This document shows positions 17,651 through 23,042 of a stretch of 64,000 nt of DNA, one piece after another. How positions within the stretch are numbered: the stretch's first letter is position 1; every line of letters starts with the position of its first letter. The stretch is from assembly GCA_017428565.1 (NCBI GenBank), contig JAFRQP010000083.1, positions 39,393 through 103,392 of the forward strand, written 5' to 3'. This DNA is from Oscillospiraceae bacterium (GTDB taxonomy: Bacteria; Bacillota; Clostridia; Oscillospirales; Oscillospiraceae). The position numbers were made by a program, and so were the translations under genes. The notes below the pieces were generated by a model that made no database searches, was not told where the DNA came from, and saw only the letters and a list, made by a program, of their open reading frames with translations.

Positions 17651-18274
17651 TTTGTATATAATCCCGTCACCATCCCCGAGTATCAGATCTGTGCCGTCAA
17701 AATCGCACCAGAATGTTGCTGCATAAAGGGATTGGTCATCAATAGCCGGGATCTTCCAGCAGATGTTTACAGTATCAATCTCCACATCAGGGTAAACCGC
17801 AAGAAGGCATTGCAAAATCGTCTCCGAGTATTCCTCAACTGCTGTTCGCGCCTCTGCTTTTGTGCAATCTCCATAGTAAGTAAGATAAAGCCTGACAAAG
17901 CTGAGTTCTTGCCGGTTCTCATCAAATGAGATTTCCGGGTTATGGTTCTGTGTTACATTCCATCCAGCTTTACGGGATAGGTTCTGAATCGTCGAATAAA
18001 GAGAAGACAGAATCTCGTTTTCAGAAGAGAAAGGCTCAGAAGCTGTGGCCATGTCAAGACCCTGTATTCTGTCGTTCCTTGGGGTCGGAGCCGGAGTGGG
18101 AACGGGCGTGGGAGAGAGAGTTGGCTTGGGGGATGGAATCGGAGTGGGCTGCGATATACTGGATCCAGCAGGACGCGAAGTGGTTCTCGGCTGATTTGCG
18201 GATTCGGAGATGCGGCCACAAGCGCATAGAATGAAGGAAAGAAGCAAAAGCAGAAGAACAGAGATCCTTTTCAC
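17648..18274 (-). CDS. Prophage lipoprotein, unknown function
   Basis: The 208-residue protein starts at GTG 18274 with a lipoprotein signal (hydrophobic run, then CAC with Cys19). A Pro/Thr/Ser-rich spacer of about 40 residues (TPIPSPKPTLSPTPVPTP) leads to a globular part of about 135 residues that I do not recognise. GGAGGA lies 8 bases upstream, and its start overlaps the stop of the SWIM gene by four bases (GTGA), implying coupled translation. It is transcribed with the repressor, so it is likely made in the lysogen. Surface lipoproteins in this position often block superinfection; that is an inference from position only. Confidence 0.65.
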   Translation of the reverse strand: MKRISVLLLLLLSFILCACGRISESANQPRTTSRPAGSSISQPTPIPSPKPTLSPTPVPTPAPTPRNDRIQGLDMATASEPFSSENEILSSLYSTIQNLSRKAGWNVTQNHNPEISFDENRQELSFVRLYLTYYGDCTKAEARTAVEEYSETILQCLLAVYPDVEIDTVNICWKIPAIDDQSLYAATFWCDFDGTDLILGDGDGIIYK

Positions 18275-18678
18275 AGCTTAGTCCTCCATATCATGTATTG
18301 CTTTTTCAAACCGTCATATTCCGCATCTGAGATCAGGGGAGTGCGCAGAACATAGTAATACCACGCGCATTTCGCAAGACGGCTTTCCAAATCCTGATAA
18401 TCCTTCAAAAACTTGTCCCTCTCGGTCAGCCCGTCCTGGTTCAGAACACCGAGAGACATGGCAAGGCGCACCATATGCTTGCAGGCGGTAGGATTCGCTT
18501 TCTTGAGATTGATATTGAAATCGGGGCAGGTGCAGCTTTCCAGCGTAGCATAATAGCGGGCACCGTCAGATCCTTCGCACTCAATAGACGGCTTTGCCCC
18601 ATCATTTATAGAAACAACTTTTACCTTTCCCGCACGAGCGGCACGGGGCGCATCGGTGGAACCCCATTTCCATTCCAT
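18271..18678 (-). CDS. SWIM zinc-finger protein with a LigA-Ia-like tail
   Basis: The 135-residue protein starts at ATG 18678, just after AGGGAGG; a GTG 21 bases upstream is less likely. Residues 49-68 form a SWIM finger (CTCPDF... with Cys49, Cys51, Cys66 and His68), a module that binds DNA or protein. Residues 104-125 (AWYYYVLRTPLISDAEYDGL) resemble the Ia segment of NAD-dependent DNA ligase, which has YY..D.P.ISDAEYD and binds the NMN part of NAD. The rest of a ligase is absent. It lies between repressor and lipoprotein genes in the leftward lysogeny operon. Its role is unknown; NAD or nucleic-acid binding is a guess. Confidence 0.65.
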   Translation of the reverse strand: MEWKWGSTDAPRAARAGKVKVVSINDGAKPSIECEGSDGARYYATLESCTCPDFNINLKKANPTACKHMVRLAMSLGVLNQDGLTERDKFLKDYQDLESRLAKCAWYYYVLRTPLISDAEYDGLKKQYMIWRTKL

Positions 18679-18695
18679 TGTACAGCCTCCCTTAC

Positions 18696-19076
18696 TCACG
18701 CATTATCAGCCAACTGGCTCGGATCAGTTTTTTTATTGAATTTGTCCGAACGGACAAGGGTGTCCGCATCGTCCAGCAGCTTTTCCTGCCCTTCCTCGTT
18801 AAGCTGATAAAACAGCGACAGAAGCGCTTCGTCTCTTTGAGCCGAGGCGCTTTTTTTATTATCGGAAGAAAAATAAAGATCACCGTGGGCGATGTTTTCG
18901 ATGTCAAGGTTAAGAGCTTGAAAAACACGGATCATGGTGCTGACTCCGGCATTGGAAATGCCCCTCTTGAGCGCGGAATCAAGTGTGGAGTAGGAAATGC
19001 CAAGTTCCGTAGTAAAAGCGCGGACACTGCCGTACTGAGTTAGTATTTCGGATTTCAGCTGTTCTTCGATAGTCAT
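18696..19076 (-). CDS. CI-like phage repressor (helix-turn-helix)
   Basis: The 126-residue protein has an N-terminal helix-turn-helix (about 5-65: QYGSVRAFTTELGISYSTLD) and a C-terminal helical part (EEGQEKLLDDADTLVRSDKF) common in Firmicute XRE repressors. No LexA-type Ser/Lys protease domain is present, so induction must differ from lambda. ATG 19076 is chosen because GGGAGGA lies seven bases upstream; ATG 19082 would be too close. It should hold the lysogenic state by binding the TTTCCGAAA sites in the divergent control region. Confidence 0.82.
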   Translation of the reverse strand: MTIEEQLKSEILTQYGSVRAFTTELGISYSTLDSALKRGISNAGVSTMIRVFQALNLDIENIAHGDLYFSSDNKKSASAQRDEALLSLFYQLNEEGQEKLLDDADTLVRSDKFNKKTDPSQLADNA

Positions 19077-19098
19077 GTTCATTCCTCCCTTACTTGTA

Positions 19099-19127
19099 AT
19101 TTTATACGAAGAGGCGTGAGTAGTCAA
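19099..19127 (-). promoter_or_regulatory. Leftward (repressor) promoter
   Basis: On the minus strand TTGACT (19127-19122), 17 bases, TAAAAT (19104-19099), with the repressor start about 23 bases downstream. Confidence 0.7.
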
Positions 19128-19132
19128 GAAAG

Positions 19133-19165
19133 AATTTCCGAAATTGCGTAAAAATTTTCCGAAAT
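19133..19165. promoter_or_regulatory. Paired operators of the lysogeny switch
   Basis: The palindrome TTTCCGAAA occurs at 19135-19143 (extended to AATTTCCGAAATT) and again at 19156-19164. Their centres are 21 bp apart, two helical turns, which suits cooperative repressor binding on one face between the two divergent promoters. Confidence 0.7.
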
Positions 19166-19169
19166 CCCC

Positions 19170-19226
19170 TTGACAATTCACGCAAAAGCGGTTATTCTGT
19201 CGAATAGAAAAACGCTTTTGCGTGAA
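19170..19226 (+). promoter_or_regulatory. Rightward early promoter with long inverted repeat
   Basis: TTGACA (19170-19175), 17 bases, TATTCT (19193-19198) is a near-consensus promoter. TTCACGCAAAAGCG (19177-19190) and CGCTTTTGCGTGAA (19213-19226) form a perfect 14-bp inverted repeat. One arm fills the promoter spacer and the other lies after the start point and before the cro-like gene. Confidence 0.75.
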
Positions 19227-19240
19227 AGTGGGGTGAAGAC

Positions 19241-19450
19241 ATGAGTAACCTTGCAGCAGAGATGGCCCGGTACGGTGTTTCCGCCGCTGATATTCAGAAC
19301 GTGCTTGGCTGCACGGACAAGACGGTAAAGAACAAGATGACCGGTGCAACGGAGTTTTCCGTCGGTGAGGCAATGAAGATTCGGGAAGCCTTTTTCCCGG
19401 GTATGCGGCTCGAATATCTCTTTGCGCAGCCGGAAAACAGAAGGGCTTGA
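19241..19450 (+). CDS. Cro-like helix-turn-helix protein
   Basis: The 69-residue protein is the first gene of the rightward operon. MARYGVSAADIQNVLGCTDKTVKNKMTG fits a helix-turn-helix in which LGCTDKTVKNKM is the recognition region, and EFSVGEAMKIREAFFP follows as in XRE proteins. Its divergent placement opposite the repressor makes a Cro role likely. Confidence 0.75.
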   Translation: MSNLAAEMARYGVSAADIQNVLGCTDKTVKNKMTGATEFSVGEAMKIREAFFPGMRLEYLFAQPENRRA

Positions 19451-19456
19451 TGCAGT

Positions 19457-19666
19457 ATGGCGAAGGAAGAAAAGTACATCCAGGTTGGCGTGACGGCGCT
19501 GCGTGGGCCGGACGGGAATTTCCTGCCGGCGGTACCGCTTTATATCAAGGCGGAGGACGGCGCCGCGGAGGCCGAGGAGAAGCTGATCCAGGACATTGGG
19601 CACCTGCTGGCCCTGCGGATGAAAGCCTATATGGACGGCTGCAGAGAAGCGGGGGTGCCGGTGTGA
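19457..19666 (+). CDS. Small phage protein, unknown
   Basis: The 69-residue acidic protein MAKEEKYIQVGVTALRGPDG... is not recognised. It begins six bases after the cro-like stop and its TGA overlaps the GTG of the HAD gene (GTGTGA), which indicates tight operon packing. Predicted strands lead into a helix. No clear Shine-Dalgarno, so translation may be coupled to the upstream gene. Confidence 0.6.
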   Translation: MAKEEKYIQVGVTALRGPDGNFLPAVPLYIKAEDGAAEAEEKLIQDIGHLLALRMKAYMDGCREAGVPV

Positions 19667-20487
19667 GCGAAGGGAAACCCCTCAGTCGCTGCGCGACAGC
19701 TCCCCTTTCAGGGGAGCCGAAGGCCAGCGTCGAGACCCCTATCGACCTGCGGCCACTTCCCCAGAAGAGGGAAGCAGGAGCGGTTGGCCGGTGGCCGACG
19801 GTGATCGCCTGCGATTTTGACGGGACGCTTTGCGAGAGAGCCTGGCCGGAGATCGGTGCGCCGCACTGGCCCATCATTCACGAGCTGATCCGGCGGCAGC
19901 GCGAGGGCGCCCGCATCATCCTGTGGACGTGCCGGGAGGGCGAGCTGCTGGAAAACGCGGTAATGTGGTGCCTGAACCACGGAATCAAATTCGACGCCAT
20001 CAACAGCAACGTGGCCGAGAGGATCGAACAGTACGGCGACGACCCGCGAAAGGTCAGCGCTGATGAATACTGGGACGATCGGAGCGTGCTGGTGAGCGGG
20101 GGCAATTCGCTCCTGCGGGCGGAGCCGGAGTGCTACTGGATGCAGACATGGGAAGAGACCACTTTGACCTGTGCCGGGCAGAAGGGAAAGAGCCGGTTCG
20201 GAGTTTGGATCCGGGGTTTATGGAAGCGGATTGTCTCTAAAGGGACTAGGCGCACAGAGGGCTCGGGCTTACGCCCTCGGCAATGCGCCGTCGCCACGGG
20301 CGCACGGCGCCCTTGCAATGACACCCCTTTCGTCAGCCTGGAGGCTGACACCTCCCCCGAAGGGGGGAGGCAAGGGAGGAAAGCGGATTGCCACACTGTA
20401 GCGCCGATCAGTGATCGGCGAACAATGGACGGCCGAGCAATGCTCGGCCCTACGGTTCGCAATGACAGGGAGAGTGGGAGACCATGA
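19663..20487 (+). CDS. HAD-family phosphatase-like protein with repeat-encoded ends
   Basis: The core (about residues 45-150 of 274) is a HAD fold: TVIACDFDGTLCE supplies nucleophile Asp51 and Asp53, and ADEYWDDRSVLV supplies the terminal metal acids. It would remove phosphate from a small molecule or nucleic acid end. Both flanks are foreign. Residues ~6-22 are coded by a palindromic repeat (19677-19718) and the last ~80 residues by another cluster (20250-20470). GTG 19663 overlaps the previous stop; the frame is open further upstream but only over another gene. The final TGA overlaps the next ATG. Confidence 0.72.
   Translation: MSEGKPLSRCATAPLSGEPKASVETPIDLRPLPQKREAGAVGRWPTVIACDFDGTLCERAWPEIGAPHWPIIHELIRRQREGARIILWTCREGELLENAVMWCLNHGIKFDAINSNVAERIEQYGDDPRKVSADEYWDDRSVLVSGGNSLLRAEPECYWMQTWEETTLTCAGQKGKSRFGVWIRGLWKRIVSKGTRRTEGSGLRPRQCAVATGARRPCNDTPFVSLEADTSPEGGRQGRKADCHTVAPISDRRTMDGRAMLGPTVRNDRESGRP
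19677..19718. repeat. Palindromic repeat, family B, inside the HAD gene
   Basis: CCCCTCAGTCGCTGCGCGAC, then AGCTCCCCTTTCAGGGGAGCC: two adjacent hairpins (AGTCGC/GCGAC and GGCTCCCC-type stem) of the family found throughout the prophage. Confidence 0.8.
20250..20470. repeat. Composite palindromic repeat cluster
   Basis: A chain of hairpin units: GGGCTCGGGCTTACGCCCTC, a GCGCCGT...ACGGCGC unit, a family-B unit (GTCAGCCTGGAGGCTGAC plus CTCCCCCGAAGGGGGGAG), then a family-A unit (GGATTGCCAC...TCGCAATGAC) split by two inserted hairpins, GCCGATCAGTGATCGGC and GGCCGAGCAATGCTCGGCC. It encodes the C-terminus of the HAD protein. Confidence 0.85.
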
Positions 20488-20657
20488 GAGAAATTGAAAG
20501 ACACCTCTGCGCCCAGTGCGCACAGGAAATGAAGGGCGCTTTTCTCCATTACGAGGAGCTGAAGGCGCCTCCTGCGAAAAAGGAGGAGTGCGACTGGTGC
20601 CACCGGATGTGCTACGGCACGAGGTACCGGATCTCCTACGGGAGGAAAGAGGGATGA
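20484..20657 (+). CDS. Small zinc-binding-type phage protein
   Basis: The 57-residue protein, too short for routine calling, has CAQC (Cys9, Cys12) and CDWCHRMC (from Cys36), consistent with one zinc site. Its ATG overlaps the HAD stop (ATGA) and its TGA overlaps the next ATG, so it sits in a chain of coupled genes. Function unknown. Confidence 0.6.
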   Translation: MREIERHLCAQCAQEMKGAFLHYEELKAPPAKKEECDWCHRMCYGTRYRISYGRKEG

Positions 20658-21103
20658 AGGAAGAACGGATTGCCACACCAGTGACACGGTCACTGGTTCG
20701 CAATGACACCCCTTCGTCACTGCCGCGGGCGGCAGCGACACCTCCCCTTTCAGGGGAGGCAAGGGCCGCCGAGGGCGTCGGCCTGGAGGAGTGCAACCTT
20801 GCGTCTCGACCGGCGTTTCTTGCCGAATGCCTGAACAAGCCCTGGAGAATTAGTGACGAGGCGATGGAGCTTCTGGAGCGGGCGGACGAGGCTTTGGATG
20901 ACCGGCCGCGCAGCTATGGAGAGACGATCCTGGAGCGGGAAGACCTGCTCGCGCGCCTGCTGCGGGCCTATGCAAAAGGGCACGACACATTTCAGGCTTG
21001 GGCAGGGGTGTTGTTTTCCTTCTGCATGGATGACGATAGCTTCGACTACTGGAAGGCTGTGCGTACCATCCTGTATATCTATGGGAAGCGAGCGATTCTG
21101 TGA
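20654..21103 (+). CDS. Phage protein with repeat-encoded N-terminus
   Basis: The 149-residue frame starts with an ATGA overlap. Residues 3-45 (ERIATPVTRSLVRND and on) are pure palindromic-repeat translation. The remainder (LASRPAFLAECLNKPWRISDEAMELL...) reads as a normal helical protein with DDDSFDYWKAVRTILYIYGKR at the end. Either the repeat inserted after the start codon and stayed in frame, or the true start is an internal codon such as the Leu/Val codons near 20,800. Function unknown. Confidence 0.55.
   Translation: MKEERIATPVTRSLVRNDTPSSLPRAAATPPLSGEARAAEGVGLEECNLASRPAFLAECLNKPWRISDEAMELLERADEALDDRPRSYGETILEREDLLARLLRAYAKGHDTFQAWAGVLFSFCMDDDSFDYWKAVRTILYIYGKRAIL
20664..20789. repeat. 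Palindromic repeats of families A, B and D
   Basis: ACGGATTGCCACACCAGTGA with GGTCACTGG and TTCGCAATGACA (family A), then CACTGCCGCGGGCGGCAGCGA and CTCCCCTTTCAGGGGAG (family B), then GGGCCGCCGAGGGCGTCGGCC (family D). All lie within the start of the 20654 frame. Confidence 0.85.
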
Positions 21104-21299
21104 CGGATGCCGGTATCTGAAAATCGAGAGACCGGTGAACGAATACGACGAGTGGGCGGCGCTCTGTCTGGATCCGGGAAAGCCGGCGTGGCTTGGGGCG
21201 CGGCGCACTGTGGACACTGCACCATTCAGTTGGGAACGGGGGCCGTTCGGAATCGTCCGCCCGGTCTGGTGCCAGGGAAAGAAGGAGCCAACACCATGA
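21081..21299 (+). CDS. Small Cys-containing phage protein
   Basis: The 72-residue protein starts at ATG 21081, overlapping the previous gene by 23 bases in another frame, and stops at 21299 with an ATGA overlap to the next gene. MGSERFCDGCRYL gives a CxxC knuckle; further Cys residues are in WAALCLD and VWCQGKK. This spacing fits a small zinc-ribbon protein. Function unknown. Confidence 0.6.
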   Translation: MGSERFCDGCRYLKIERPVNEYDEWAALCLDPGKPAWLGARRTVDTAPFSWERGPFGIVRPVWCQGKKEPTP

Positions 21300-21649
21300 A
21301 AACGAGAGAAACGAAAACGAAAGCCGGCAAAAAAACGCCGGCTGTGTCTTTCGACGAAGGCAAAAAAAGCAATTCCATGTTGGGCGTCCTAGCCCGGGAG
21401 TGCGAGGAGCAAAAGCTCCAGTTGCTTGCGGATATATGTGATCTCTGCCACTATCCGTTCATCTTGAAAGATGATGGGGAGAAGGAAGAGAAGTGCTCCG
21501 AATGTACGATCAGTGGAGATCTGGAGGCGCTGCTGAAAAAGCAGCGCACGGTTACCACCGGGGAAGTCATGGCCATTGTAGCGGAGGAAATGCACACGGT
21601 GGAGCTCGCTGCGGGAGGAACCCACGATGCCGGTACTGCACTGGTATGA
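21296..21649 (+). CDS. Phage protein with paired CxxC motifs
   Basis: The 117-residue protein begins at ATG 21296 behind AAGGAGCCAACACC, a leader shared with other genes of this operon. A basic N-terminus (KTRETKTKAGKK) is followed by CDLCHYPF and KCSEC, 25 residues apart, which should form one zinc site, and then by a helical C-terminus. Function unknown. It overlaps the next gene by 23 bases. Confidence 0.62.
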   Translation: MKTRETKTKAGKKTPAVSFDEGKKSNSMLGVLARECEEQKLQLLADICDLCHYPFILKDDGEKEEKCSECTISGDLEALLKKQRTVTTGEVMAIVAEEMHTVELAAGGTHDAGTALV

Positions 21650-21842
21650 GATCCCGTGCCCGGTATGCGGCGCGGAGGAGACCAACTCCTGGGACAAGCG
21701 CATTTCCCGCGCCCTGGGGTATAAGCATATCGTCTGCGAGAAGTGCATCGCAAAAGAGTACGACGTGACGCCGGAGGAGCTGCGGGAGACGATGCAAAAG
21801 CACTTCGGCCTGCTGCCCTGCCCCGGGCTGCCGGATTTATGA
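21627..21842 (+). CDS. Small zinc-finger phage protein
   Basis: The 71-residue protein has IPCPVCGAEE and IVCEKCIAKEYDVTPEEL, a typical two-knuckle zinc ribbon. GAGGAAC precedes the ATG. Its stop overlaps the next ATG. Function unknown. Confidence 0.65.
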   Translation: MPVLHWYEIPCPVCGAEETNSWDKRISRALGYKHIVCEKCIAKEYDVTPEELRETMQKHFGLLPCPGLPDL

Positions 21843-23002
21843 GCGAGATCAACAAGATCAGCCAAAAGCTGCTTGCCGAGGGCTGGACACAGGATCAGAC
21901 GCCGCCGGGGATGAAGCCCTGGAACAAATGGAATGGCGGATGGGAATACCACCCACAGAGCCGACGAGATGTCGTATTTGAGACGCCATGCGGATTGCTG
22001 TACCGAAGAGACGAACTCTCCTACAGCGGGCACATGTCCTTTATGGGCGTGGAATGGACAGAAGAAAACGACTCTATCACCACATTTTGCCCCTATTACG
22101 GCAGGACGGAACCATGCCCGGATAACGACCCTTTGCTGGAAAGCGTACATGCCGGATGCCACTATGAAAACCTGCACTTTTGCGCCCTGCATGAGACGGA
22201 CAAGCCTTTTTGCTATGAGCAGAGCGCACGGCGCATACTCGACGAGGCTGACAGGCTGAAGGAGGAGCGCTGGGAGGCTTTTTCCCAGGCGCGCGGCGGG
22301 CGGGTTTGCCAACAGCAAAGCCGCTACAACCGCTCGACGGGCGAATGGAGCGCGTTTTACGACCCCATGTACTGCACTCAAATGGGCTGCAGCACTTGCA
22401 AGATCTTGGGCAAGGAGCTATCTGACAAACGCGGGAATGTGTTTTACGATGTGCGGGTGGAATGGACGGTCAAGGGAGACGGATTTCTTCCCGACGAAAA
22501 GCGGGCGAGCATCACGAAGGGAATCAAGTTCTTGAAGAAACCCTGTTCCCTTACGCTTTGCGAGGTGATCGCCAAGACCTGCAGGGAGGACATCACCAGG
22601 CACGAAACCATGCGACATCATATAGACCTTTTCTTTGGCAGGATCGACAGCGTAGAGGTTTTCAATATCCGCGCTGAGGCCAAGGCGGGGCGGGATCTGC
22701 AGCAGGATCTGAAGGATCTGGCGGACGGCCTCGAAATCCACCACGCCGCCGACGATCTGGCCGCAGCAGCACAGGCCAAACGGGAGCACCGGAACGAGCT
22801 GAAAAAGCAGAACCGGGCGAAGGCGGAGAAGAAGATCCGCCAAGAAGGCTATCAAAACCTATCTGCCTTGGACAAACACCGAGTGAAAAAGCACCTGGAG
22901 CCGGAAGAGATCCGACGCATAGAGCGGGAACGCGCCGCCCAAGAGGCGGACGAGGCCGCCGGCGTGGGACAAAATATCAGCTTATTCGAGGATGGATTAT
23001 GA
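21839..23002 (+). CDS. Phage protein, Cys-rich N-terminus and helical C-terminus, unknown
   Basis: The 387-residue protein starts by ATGA overlap. Its first ~140 residues hold eight or so Cys with many His and Trp (ETPCGLLY, FCPYY, EPCPDNDP, CHYENLHFCALHE), compatible with zinc binding. The last ~120 are long charged helices (RDLQQDLKDLADGLEIHHAADDL). I do not recognise the family. It sits directly before the C5 methyltransferase, and may be a DNA-metabolism accessory. That is context only. Confidence 0.6.
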   Translation: MSEINKISQKLLAEGWTQDQTPPGMKPWNKWNGGWEYHPQSRRDVVFETPCGLLYRRDELSYSGHMSFMGVEWTEENDSITTFCPYYGRTEPCPDNDPLLESVHAGCHYENLHFCALHETDKPFCYEQSARRILDEADRLKEERWEAFSQARGGRVCQQQSRYNRSTGEWSAFYDPMYCTQMGCSTCKILGKELSDKRGNVFYDVRVEWTVKGDGFLPDEKRASITKGIKFLKKPCSLTLCEVIAKTCREDITRHETMRHHIDLFFGRIDSVEVFNIRAEAKAGRDLQQDLKDLADGLEIHHAADDLAAAAQAKREHRNELKKQNRAKAEKKIRQEGYQNLSALDKHRVKKHLEPEEIRRIERERAAQEADEAAGVGQNISLFEDGL

Positions 23003-23042
23003 CTGCACAAATCAATCTTCATGAACGACAGGAGCCAATACC

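Noticed and set aside
19083-19240. A LexA/SOS box in the switch region
   Set aside because: The palindromes (TTTCCGAAA and TTCACGCAAAAGCG) do not match the Firmicute GAAC...GTTC box.
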